Shown one piece after another: positions 49,927 through 61,200 of a stretch of DNA of 64,000 nt. Origin of the DNA: Klebsiella pneumoniae. Its GTDB lineage: Bacteria > Pseudomonadota > Gammaproteobacteria > Pseudomonadales > UBA5518. The notes under the pieces were generated by a model. The model had not been told where the DNA came from. It worked only from the letters and a program-made list of their open reading frames with translations, and ran no database searches. A program made the position numbers and the translations under genes. Each line of letters begins with the position of its first letter. Position 1 is the stretch's first letter. Where the stretch lies: the NCBI GenBank assembly GCA_945862145.1, contig CAMAXE010000019.1, forward strand, positions 31,817-95,816, written 5' to 3'.

Positions 49927-51323
49927 TCCTCAGCAACTACACCATCCTGATGACGCTCGCGTTCCTGCACCTCATCCTGCCGCTGAACACCTGGGTGGCG
50001 CTGTCGGGGCAGCGCAGCCGGGCGGTGCGGTACTGGTGCGCGAGCGGCGCATTGGGCGGGCTGGCTGCGGTAACGGGCACGCTGGCCCCGTTCCTGCCTG
50101 AGGCCTTGGTCTACCGACTGATCCCGTGGGCGGTGTTCGCCTCCGCCAATATCCATCTCCACAACGTGTTGGCCGCTACGGCCCGGGAGCGCAGCCCGCG
50201 CGAAATCCCGGTCCTCATACTCGGTTTCGTGCTGCTGACGGAAGGGCTGGGCTTCGCGGCCGGCGAGAACGCGCGGACAGCACTGCAGGGCGCGTTGATA
50301 CTGGCAGTGCTAACGGCGCTCGTTGCCGCTGCATGGCAGGGTGTACGCGCGCGCCGTGATCGCGCCACGCTGCGCCTGGCGGTGAGCTACACCGTGTACC
50401 TCGCACTGGCACTGGCCGCGGCACTGATGTGGGCAGCCGGCTGGCAGATGGCACTGGAGCTCGATAGCCCCGGCATGACGGTGCTGCTGATGGTTGCCGT
50501 GTTCGCGGTTATTTCGGGGAACTTCAGCTTCATCCGCGGGAGGCTCGAAACCAACCTCGACGCGCGCCTGCAAGACGTGCAGGCCACCGCAACTGCGGCA
50601 GAATCCACCGCGCTCACCCAGCAACTCGCGCGCCTCGACCGGCAACGCACGGTGGGTTTTCTGGCCGCCTCGCTGGAGGCCCAGCTGATCGCGCCGATCT
50701 CCCGCATGTCGGACGCGGCAGCACGCGCCGAGACCAGTGAGACCGCAGGTACGCCCGATCCGGATGACCTGTACCGGACGCTCGACGAGATCGTCGCGGC
50801 CAACCGCGCTGCCTCCGAACTGACCGCGAAGATCCGGCAGTTCATACGGCCCGCACCCGTGCAAATCACCGACGTGCATCCACAGGCATTGCTGCGCGAC
50901 GCAGCTCAGTTCATCGGGCCGGAAATCCGGGAACGAGGCATACACCTGCAACTCGAGGCGGTGGATGAAACCCTGCAATGCAAGGCTGACGAGCGACTGC
51001 TCTACCAGGTGATACTGAACGTGCTGCGCAATGCCATGGAAGCGATGGAGCACTCCTCGATGCGCGAACTGCGCCTGGGCAGTTCACGCACCGACGGCCG
51101 GGTGAACATCAGCATCTGCGACACCGGGCCCGGCTTCAGCAGCGCCGCGCTCGCGGCCGCAGGCTGGCAGAAGTACTCGAGCAAAGCTGCGGGGCTGGGG
51201 CTTGGCCTCAGCATCGCGCGGAAGATACTGCGTGGCTTCGATGCACACCTGGTACTCGCAAACCGCCCCGAAGGCGGCGCGAGGGTGGACATAGACCTGC
51301 CTGCTGGAGGGCCTGTTGCATGA
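49923..51323 (+). CDS. Membrane histidine kinase paralogue with degenerate H-box (putative pseudokinase)
   Basis: ATGA overlap; paralogous N-terminus (LPLNTWVALSG vs LSVNTWVYLDE); FLAASLEAQLIAPISRM where the H-box His is Ala; N, G1, G2 boxes retained (VILNVLRNAMEAME, ICDTGPGFSS, GLGLGLSIARKIL). Confidence 0.88.
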   Translation: MILSNYTILMTLAFLHLILPLNTWVALSGQRSRAVRYWCASGALGGLAAVTGTLAPFLPEALVYRLIPWAVFASANIHLHNVLAATARERSPREIPVLILGFVLLTEGLGFAAGENARTALQGALILAVLTALVAAAWQGVRARRDRATLRLAVSYTVYLALALAAALMWAAGWQMALELDSPGMTVLLMVAVFAVISGNFSFIRGRLETNLDARLQDVQATATAAESTALTQQLARLDRQRTVGFLAASLEAQLIAPISRMSDAAARAETSETAGTPDPDDLYRTLDEIVAANRAASELTAKIRQFIRPAPVQITDVHPQALLRDAAQFIGPEIRERGIHLQLEAVDETLQCKADERLLYQVILNVLRNAMEAMEHSSMRELRLGSSRTDGRVNISICDTGPGFSSAALAAAGWQKYSSKAAGLGLGLSIARKILRGFDAHLVLANRPEGGARVDIDLPAGGPVA

Positions 51324-52009
51324 AGCAGCCCCGAAAATCCAAACAGCCCGTAACGCCAAAAGACGAGGGTATGGCGCGGCGCTACGCCCGCGGGCGCGTG
51401 ATGCTGGTGGATGACGACTCCGGCATCCTGCTCGCCTATGCGCGGTTACTCGAACTCGAGGGCTATGCCTGCGAGAGCTTTGCATCCGCCGTGGCACTGC
51501 TGGAGGAACTGGCCGCCGGGAAAGCACAATACCCGGGGCCGGCCTGCATCCTGTGCGATGTCGACATGCCGGAGATCACCGGGCTGGAACTGCAACAGCA
51601 CCTGCGACTTGCGGCAGACATGCCCATCGTGCTGATGAGCGGGGCGAGCGCGGAACACGAGGTGGTGCAGGGATTCCGCGGCGGCGCGGTGGATTTTCTG
51701 CTGAAGCCCATCGATATCGACGAGCTGCTCGGGGCCGTGGGCAAAGCGCTGGCACGGAGCGCCGCGCACCAGGCCCGGGAGCGCGAACACAGAGCGCTGG
51801 AGGGGGCCTTCGCAACGCTCAACCGCCGCGAGCGTACGGTGATGGAGCGCATCGCCCTCGGCGAGACCAACCAGGCCATCGCAGACGAACTCGGCGTGTC
51901 ACTGCGCAGCGTGAAGTTCTATCGCCAGCACGTGATGGAAAAAACCGGCGCCCGCAACCTGCCCGAACTGGTGCGGATGATCGACACCATGGCGGGACGG
52001 AGCGGCTGA
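51320..52009 (+). CDS. Two-component response regulator, REC plus LuxR-type HTH (FixJ-like)
   Basis: REC VMLVDDDSGILLAYARLL, CILCDVDMPEITG, DFLLKPID; HTH LNRRERTVMERIALGETNQAIADELGVSLRSVKFYRQHVMEKTGA. Confidence 0.94.
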   Translation: MKQPRKSKQPVTPKDEGMARRYARGRVMLVDDDSGILLAYARLLELEGYACESFASAVALLEELAAGKAQYPGPACILCDVDMPEITGLELQQHLRLAADMPIVLMSGASAEHEVVQGFRGGAVDFLLKPIDIDELLGAVGKALARSAAHQAREREHRALEGAFATLNRRERTVMERIALGETNQAIADELGVSLRSVKFYRQHVMEKTGARNLPELVRMIDTMAGRSG

Positions 52010-52017
52010 TCCCCTAC

Positions 52018-52135
52018 GGAATGTGTCGCGGGCGTGGCCCATCTCCTACGTCGGTAAAATCCGTCGGAATGTGTCGCGGGCGTGGCCCGCTCCTACAGCG
52101 GTGAAATTCCGTAGGAGCGGGCCATGCCCGCGATA
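52018..52135. repeat. REP-like palindromic elements: two direct copies and one inverted copy
   Basis: ggaatgtgtcgcgggcgtggcccatctcctac (52018-52049), ggaatgtgtcgcgggcgtggcccgctcctac (52066-52096), inverted gtaggagcgggccatgcccgcgata (52111-52135), between convergent genes. Confidence 0.88.
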
Positions 52136-52220
52136 CCAAACCTGACCGCGAGCTGCTGCGCCGATGAAAAATGGAAGACCTGACCCCATCTCCCTCCATC
52201 TCCCTCTATCTCTCCGCTTG

Positions 52221-55200
52221 TCAGGAACCGAAAATTCCCAATAACTTATTGACTTCAGCAACCTCCGGATTGTTTGGGAGATTCGCACCGATTAATCGGT
52301 TATTGTCCAGGAATTTTCCAAAATTAGTGAACCTGTCTGCCTGTCTTATGGAATCTGCGGCGAGCAACTTGTTCACGGCGACCGGGAGAGTGCGATCCAG
52401 CACGTCGTATTCCCTGTTATGAATTGCACGATTAAACAATTCATCGGCTTTTTGGTTCATGTTGACCGCGAGAACTTCTTCTGGCGCATTCAAATCATCG
52501 AACCCGCTTCCCGCATAGGGTGTGGAGGCGCGCTGGGTAATGCGTTCGCTCAACTTGTCGAGCGCATCGGTAACGCCCTGTGCATTCCCGGCGAGTCGTG
52601 CGCGCTGGTAATCACGTGTTGCGAGTGCAAAAACATAAGTTTCGTCCTGAAACTTACCTCCGACGCTGCTCGCATCTCTGACGCTTTTTTGCAGTTGCGG
52701 GTTATCCCATGCGGCATAGAACTGGTCGCCGGGACTTGATGCGTTCTCGATGTTGAAACGCGCAAACTCAGTCGCCCTCGCAGCGGCCTGATTATCGAAA
52801 TAACCCGCTGACAACGCATTCTGCGCACTCTTGCTCCGCACCATAGGCGACGCGGCCGCAAGACGATCGAGGGGCGATTTGAATTGTTCCTCTCCGAGGC
52901 GCAAGGCGAAAGCCTTCACCTTGTCTGATTTTCGGAATTCGCGGAGATTAGAACTACTCGGTATCCCGTTTTGGACCATTCCCCTCGCGACATCTGTTTC
53001 AGGCTTGTCAAACATACCTATCGAGTACTTCTGTCCTGCCTCGTCGAATTTCTTGGCGAATGCTCGAAGGAGTTCTGACTTGAGATTGAGGGCATTAAGG
53101 TCCCTGATGTAGGTGTCCACTATTCCTCTGGCTATTGCATCCTGTTGGTTGGGTGCTACGGATTTGAGCCTCGAGACATCAGCAAGGAATTTCACCTGTG
53201 TGGCGCCTCTCGCATCGGCTGTGACAGCCTTCCTCAGGCCAGGTCCAACGTCAGCGTCATTAAATAACCTGAGAATCGTTTGTGGTGTAATGCGTGAATC
53301 TGTAAACATTTCGACATCATTAGCCCTTTGAAGGCCCCGACTGCGAGTGGCCGCAGCTGCCGCCGCTTCGCTGGCGCGAGCGCTGGCGCGAGTGGCCGCA
53401 ACCGCACCCTTGGCAGAGGCTGCAAACCGACCCAATCGGCCTGGCGCAAACGGATCGTTCAGACCCTCGGTAAAATCTTTGCTGAGAAATGGTTTAAGAC
53501 CGAAATCCCCATCCTGTGTGAGTAGCGTCTTCAGTTCTTTTTTTACCGCCATCTCCACATAGCCAAGTTCCTCAACCCACCCCGCGGAACCGACATATTC
53601 CGCGTCCTTGTCCGTCATAGCCCGGATTGTATTGACCCCCCTCGCCCCGGGAACTTCACCCACCATGTTTTTTGCGCCACCCCTGATGAAGCGGTCATTT
53701 ATTTCTTTTCCCTTCGCTACCTTTAGATCGAGGTCAGGGATATTTCGATATGCGCTCAATTCATCGAGAAAATCCAACTCGTCCAGAGGCACCTTTGAAT
53801 CTTTGTTAAATGACTTCAGTGCGGCGTAGGCGTTGGGGTTTTCCATGATGCGGTCAAGACGATCTGAACGCCAATCCTGTGCCAGTTGAACCTCCCCGTC
53901 TGCGTTAACGACAGTCCTATCGCCAACCACTTCTTCTTTCATGAACCTGTTCAGTTCTACGCCGTCGTTCCATTTGCGCAGATCGTCAAGTTTCTCCGAC
54001 TTCTTCATCGCTGCATTGGCTTTGTACGAGGCAATCTTGCCACTAACAAAATCACCGATCCTGCCAGGCACCCTGCTCACACTGCCCCGTGCGCTTGCTG
54101 CCCCACTGCGCACACTTCCCCACGCGCTTGCTGCGCCGCTGAACCGGGCACTAAAGAACTCGCCCGTACCTCGCCACCTGTTGGCAGCCTCAGCCTTGGC
54201 AGAGGCTGCAAACCGACCCAAGCGGCCTGGCGCAACCGGGGTGGGGAGGGCCTCAGGCAGATAGAAATTGGATGCTTTGTTTGCTCTTAGATTGCCCGTC
54301 CAATTACCCAAGAAGTCCTGCTTAAGGGATTTTGCAACGGTCTCCTCCGCCTGCGTCAGGCCTTTGAACCACTCCGGTGAAAGCGGCGCGTTTTCCTGGA
54401 GTGGGGTGCGCCCCAATCCCGGGAGATTGATCTCCAGGTTCCGCTCCCCTATCGGGGCCTCGCCCCTTGCAATTGCCGCGTTAAGGCTCTTCTCGTCATT
54501 CACGAACACTCTCTGGATGCGATCTGCTTCCAGCCTCGCTTTATCACTCGAAGCATCCAGGTTCTTCAGCCCGCGGGCTGCCTTCAGAAAAGCCAGTTGC
54601 TCTTCCCGGCCTCCCTGCACCACAGCGGCTTCAAACCTCCTCCCCAGATTCGGATCATCTGCTATTCGCAGCGGACTCTGGCTGTCTAGGGCAGCTGTGG
54701 AAGCCTTGACGGCGCGCGACAACGCGCGCGACTTCTTCACCGCCTTCGCCACATCCACCGCAGCTTCAATCACCCCCCCGAGCGCGCCACCCGCCGCCGC
54801 AATGCCCAGGTACTCAGGGTTTGGAACCTGCCCGTTGTTCAGGATGGCCTGTCCGGCTGCTTCCGCAGCAACATCCAGCGCCGTCTCGGCGATGGTCGCG
54901 GCCGCGTTCAGAGGTTTGGAAAGCGCCGCCACCTTACCGAGTTTAGCCAGATTCGCAAACGTAGCCGCGCCACCGCTCAATGCGCCAGCCAGGCCGCCCA
55001 CCAGCGTATCGACGGCCACTTGTTCCCAGTCAAACCCACTCTGCAAGCCAGCGTTTACAAGCAGGGCTTGCGAAATAGCAGACGCGGCAAAAGCGATGGC
55101 CGCCCCGATGACAGCACCGATCACGGCACCAACGATGAAAAGTGTGGCAACCGAAGCGCTCGCACCAACGATCAGGAGAGCACCGGCCGGCGCCGCAGCA

Positions 55201-58200
55201 CCCGCTGTGACAACGGTCAAAATCACCGCCGCGATGGCAATCAAAACTACCGCCACGATGGTGGCGATCTTCGTGCATTCGTCTGGCTCGGCGGCAGTTG
55301 GCACGGGCGTGGCTACGCCCACCAGCCCCTTGGCAGGCAGGAAAGTGCCCGCCGTGCGGTACTCGTTGGCGGTTGTGGCGGGGATCTGCAGCGTGTGTCC
55401 GCGCTGAAGTGTCTCGGTACCCGAGAGGCCGTTGGCCTCCGCTATTACATACCAAAGATCCGCCGAGCCGAAATATTGCGCAGCGATGGAACGCAGCGTC
55501 TCGCCTTCCTGGACGGTGTGACGATCGGTCGAGATGCGGGGGAATTCATCGCCTGGCTGGCGGGAGATCGAGTAGGCCGTGAAGTCCGTGACCGCCCCCG
55601 TCGCGGGCACGGTGTACTCACCCCAACGCTGGCCATTGGCGTACAGGTAGCGGGTGCTGACACCGGAGGCTGTCACCTCGAGCACACTCCCTGTCGAATC
55701 GTATTCATAGGTGGTGCTCACGCCCGACTCTGGGGACGTAACTCTTCTGCCCTGTGCATCAAACTCAACAGATGCGGTTTCTGGAGCCCCGGACCCTCTA
55801 ACGTTGTCGATCAGTCCCAAGGCTAAGTATTGATCCCCGTTCTCATAATACAGCGTGGTCCGGGACACGTAATCCTGGTCCTCTTCCCTCGAGTTGAAAT
55901 ACACAAGCGTTTGTACCGCATTGCCTAAATTATCCAGGACGCTCTGTGTCGTCGACCAACCCGAGACGGTCTTCCAGACGCGCCCCGCCGCATCACGGGT
56001 GTATATTGTTGCCTGGTCCTCCTTAGGGCTCCCCAAATATCCTGGAATCTCGGGAGGCTCCCTTACGGTGAACGTCGTGATCGCAATATTGCCTGCACCG
56101 TCATAGGTCCAGGTACCGGTGGTCAACGTCCCGGCACGTATGGTGACACCTGGGATCCTGTAGATACTGCTGCCTATAACGATGGAACCGGGTACTAGTG
56201 ATGGGTTTACTTGGTCGGGGTTTTCGCGAATCTGGAAGGTATCCTTCGTTAATACGTAGACCAGATAGTCCCTTGTTTCTCCGCTGAAAAAAATGTCTTC
56301 CCCCTCTACCAATCCATGATCAACCCAGGTCACGGTAAGGCCGTCGGCGGAGACGGTGAAGTCGGCTTCATCTGCATACTTGTACGTGTTCTGCGTCGAT
56401 GACTTCAACAGTCCGCTGTTGGAATAGGTATACGTTGTTGCGGCCCTCTCGCCATTCTTTAGAGCGCTGGCGCGGCGCCCCTGACTGTCGTAGGTATAGG
56501 TGTACTCACCGTCATAAAGCACGCGGTTGGCGGCGTCGTAGCTAAAAGAGAACCGGTCCAGAAGGTTGATGGCTCCTTGCGTTTGGCCGAATTGACCCGG
56601 CTCGACGTAGTAGGTGTCGCGCCGGCTGATCCGATTGTTCAGGTCGTAGCTGTAACGGACCTCGAAACCCGAAAGCCATTCCCTTTGGGAAACAACCCGG
56701 TTACCTGTGTCGTAGACCGTCTTTGTGTACCTGATCTTGTTTATGCTGGATACGCGCTGCCCAATTGCTATCGCATTGTCATCGGCCCCGTCGCCAAACC
56801 ACTCCGCCGTCTTGTTGTTCGCGAAGTCATACTCATATTCAGTGAGTGTTTTGAGCGCCCTGTCGTGGATCTTGATCACGCGACTGGCATCGTCGTACTG
56901 GTACTGGGTGTAGATCGCTGCGGTCTGCCGCACCTGGAAGGGGGCGGCGCCGAGAGACACAAACGAAAGAACAACATAACTCGATGTACCTTCCTCCTTT
57001 TCGAGGCGTCCAAGCCTGTCGTAAGAGAAGGTCAGGCTTTTGATGGCGACGCCCGTTGTTGCAGAGGTTTTCTTTCTGCCGTAATCGGTATAGGTGTTTG
57101 TTACGCCTTCATCGACGTCGACAAGGATGTTTCCGAAGACGTCGTAAATCAGGCCCTTCGAGCCCCGTAAAAAGGGCTGGGACAGCGCCTCTGCTCTGTT
57201 TGTGGGGCCTGCACTGGCTACGATATTGGTCGGCAGGGTGTCATAATTCGCCCCGTTATAAGCGAGTGTGTCATACACCCTCCCCCAGTCAAACTCAGCA
57301 ACAACAAGTCCCAGCGCGTTGTACGCCTTGGCAAAGAAATTGCCTGCACCATCCCGCATCAGGATCTGATTGCCGAGCGAGTCGTACCAGTAGAACGTGG
57401 AATAGGACTCGATGATAACGTCACCAACGGTCCATCGGATTTCACGGACGGACCTGGTGTTGTCGCGCTGGTCAAAGTCGTAGTCAGCCACCGCGGAGAG
57501 ACCGTGATACACGCGGGTGATGCGCCCGAAAGAATCGGTTGTGAATTTCTGCAGGGAGCTCGTGAGCTTGGAACCAGAAACGTCTTCGAACCATGTCTCC
57601 TTCATGTGTCCCGTAGTGTCAACGTAGAGCCACCGCTGCTTGTTCCCCTCCCCGAATACCGACAACACCTTCTGTCCGCGCAGATTGTAATAGTGCGTCT
57701 GTGACACCCCGGCCGGATTGACTTCGGAAACAAGATTCCCTGCGCTGTCGTAGGTGTAGGTGGTGGTATTCAGCGAGTTAGCAAGTGAACCGGGCAGTTT
57801 TCGGGCGGTGACGCGGCCAAGGTAATCGAATACCGTTTCGGTGATGGCGCCGATCTCGTTCACGTGGCGGGTCTTGTTCCCGCGAGCGTCGTAGAAGTCA
57901 TAGACGACGAGTGCGCCGGTGGTGTCGTTCTTTGTTCCGGTACCTCGGGTCAAGACTCTGTTGCCCGCAGCATCCACCCCGAATTGCCGCCAGATACCAT
58001 CGCCGGCGTTGCTGTTGATGACAGCCCCGATGGCGTTGTATTCCAGCTCAAAGAGCTTGTACTTAACGGTTGGCGCTGCCGGGTCTGCTTGCCAGGTTTT
58101 GGTGATGCGTCCGGAGGTGTTGTATTCGGTAAAGCGTCTGGCGCCCGCGAGGAAAACCCCGGTGGAACGGCGTTCATCCGCCTCCGCCGACAGGATCTCC

Positions 58201-61200
58201 TTGCCGGCTTCGTTGTACCGCCAGAAGGATTCGAAGACTCTGGCCGAGGCACCTTCGGCACCTGGTACGTCCACAGGCTTCAGCGCGCCGTTTTGATCGA
58301 TATCACCCACCTCCTTGCGGGTCTTGTTGCCGGCGATGTCGTAGCTGTAAAGCGTGGAGAACCACTGCTCTCCGTTTGTGCCGCTTGCCGGATCCTCGCC
58401 GTAGACCCACTCGCTTTCCCGGATCAGAAGCCCGGCACGGTTGTAGGTGTAGCGGGTTTCCTTGTCTACGAACTTGTTCTTGACTGCCAACCCTTCCGGG
58501 TTTGAGTACTGGTATCTGGACGTGACATTGCCCAGATAATCCCGGGTAAGGACGTTGAGCACACCCTCTTCGGATTTGACCGATGCAAGCCGGTTCACGT
58601 TGTCGTAGGTATAGGACTCGCTGCGCTGCAAGCTGGTGCTGACGACGTCGAAGGTCTTCTGGACGAGGTTTCCGGCGGCGTCGTACAGGAAGGTCGTGTT
58701 GGCCCTCACGAGCCCGCTTTCGGTGTTGACCTCGGGTGAGATCTCCCGGATCAACTGGTTTTCGGCGTTGTATACGCGCGTGACGATCTGCGTCTGGCCC
58801 GAGGCAGGGTTTGTGGGGCGCGCTTCCGTCGACACGACCACGGGCGTCGCGTAGCGGGTTTGCAGCACCACGTTGCCGTGCGAGTCGTAGGCCGTCTGGG
58901 TGAGGTAGCCATCGCCATCTACTGCGGCCGTGACACGGCCACGGGCATCGAAGAAGGCGTAGCTGATGTTGCCGTTGCGATCCGTGGAGCGAACGAGGTT
59001 CCCCCATGCGTCATAGGCAGAGCTTTCGAACGGCTGCGCTTGGGTGACGGTGACCGCGCGGGTAACCGGGTCCACAGACGTGACAGCGATAATCGGGTAG
59101 GTGGTTCGGGTCACATGACCCATGGTGTCCAGGGTGTTGGTAATGATGATCGGATCTGACAGACCGGGCGGCGTTGCACTGCTGCGCGACACGCCCTGGC
59201 CGCTGGTGCCTCCGGGCTTGCGGTCCGTAGACAACGTGGCAAGTTCATTGAACGCGTTGTAGCTGAACCGCTGCAGGATCAGTTCGCCGCTCAATGTCGC
59301 GATAACGGAGCCGCGCTTGTCGTACCAGCTGGTGGTGACGAAGCCGCGCTCGTCGGTGCGCGTTTTGAGATTGCCAACCGCGTCGTATGCATAGGTGGTC
59401 ACACCGCTGTCGTTCGCCGTGGCGGTGCCCGCGCCCTGGGCATCAACGTTGTAGGTGTCGTAGGTGGGGCCTGTTTCCTTGATCAGGCGGTTATTGCGGT
59501 CGTACTCGTAGATGCGCTGCACAACTTTGGTGTCGCCGTCGTACACGAACTCGCTTTCGATCTGGCCGTAGGCGTGGTAGCTGAAGCCCCTTTTCACACC
59601 CTCAGCGTCTCTGACTTCCACCAACTGGTTGAGCAGGTCGTAGTTGTAGGTTGTAGCCTGGTTGAGGCCGTCTTGTTCCTCGATCTTGTTGCCGGCGACG
59701 TCGTAGGAGAAGGCTCGCCGGAGCGTGCCGCTGTCCCACGATGTCAGGCGGTTCATCGCATCGTAGGTGTAGTCGGTGATGTGGACGGGTTCGGATTGTC
59801 CGTTCTTGAGCTGCCCCGGGTTGGTGATCCGCTCCTGTATCTGGTTACCGGCCGAGTCATGGGTGAAACTTTCCACCACAGCGTCGACGCTCACGTAGCC
59901 AATGAGCTGTCCGGCGTTGTCGTAGCTCCAGCTCTCGGTGCGATCAGCGAGGGATTCGGTCACGTCATACAGGGCTTTAGCGGCATTCGTCACCGAGCTG
60001 ACTGCGGTCTTCAGGTTGCCGGCGCCGTCGTAAGTCCAGGTTTTCTTGAGTCCGCTGGGCTCGGTCTGCGTGCGCAGCGTGTTGTTGCCGTCGAAGGTAT
60101 AGCGCGTGAGGCGGTCATTGGCGGAGATGCCGGGTGTGTAAGCCGTGTCGGTGACACCGCCCGGCTTGCTGCTCCACAGGGTTTTGGCAATGCAGTTGCC
60201 GAAGGCATCACGGGTGTAGACGGTGAGGTAGCCCTCGGCGTCGATCTCCGCACGCAGGCGGTTGTAGTCGTCGTAATAATAGCGCGTGACGGCGCCGTTG
60301 GCGTCGGTGACGCTCTTCAGGTTGCCCGCGGCGTCGTAGGTGTAGGCGGTGGTGCCGCCCATCGGGTCGAGTTGGGAGCTGAGCCTGTCCAGGCGGTCAT
60401 AGCGCATGCTCGTAGCGCGGACGTAGCTTGCCTGGGCCGACGCGAGCGTGTTTCCTGTGATGTTGCCAAAGGCATCGTAGGCGATGGTTTTTACAACGGT
60501 GGAGGTGCCGCTGCTGGTCGTTTCGGTGTGGAGTCGCTTGCCGGTCAGGTAGGTGAAATCCGTTATTGAACCAACCTCCACCTGAACAACTGTGTATCCA
60601 CCGTTGCCGCTGTACACAGACTCGTAGCCGTAACGCTGGAGCACGCTGACCCTGGTTTGCAGACCAAGGCTGTTGCGCACGATACGGGTTATCCCGCCAT
60701 CTGCATCGCGCTGCTCTTTCAGGGTGCCGTCGGCGTACCAGTCGTATTCGGTGGTGAATGAGTGGAGCTGCGAGGTGCTGGTGCTGGTTTTCACGCCGCT
60801 GGTGACAGTTTGCTTGTAACCGAGCACGTCATAGGTGGCGTTGGTGGCGTTGCCATTGCCGTCCACAGACTGGATAAGGTTGTCGGCGGCGTCGTAGACG
60901 AAAGTAGTGGTTTGCGGATGGGCGCGGTTTGCCTTGGCCTGATCGAAGCCCGGCTGCCCGGAGGTGATCGCATAGCTGCCCACGGTGACGCTGCGCAGAT
61001 TGCCGAAGTCGTCGTACGAGTAGCTCGAGGTGAAACCCTCGGCATCGGTTACCGTATTCTGGCGGTCGAGTGCGTCGTAGGTGTAACGCGTGGTGTGCGC
61101 GTCACCGGTGCCGTCGGCAAAGGCCACGGTCATGGAGGCGACGAGTGCCGGCTTCGCAACGTCATAGGTGTAGCTGGTCTTGATGCCGCCGCGAGCGCTG

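Noticed and set aside
53328-55582. Several plus-strand ORFs opposite the RHS tail considered as immunity-protein candidates
   Set aside because: All antisense to the continuous RHS frame, lacking RBS/start context and domain similarity
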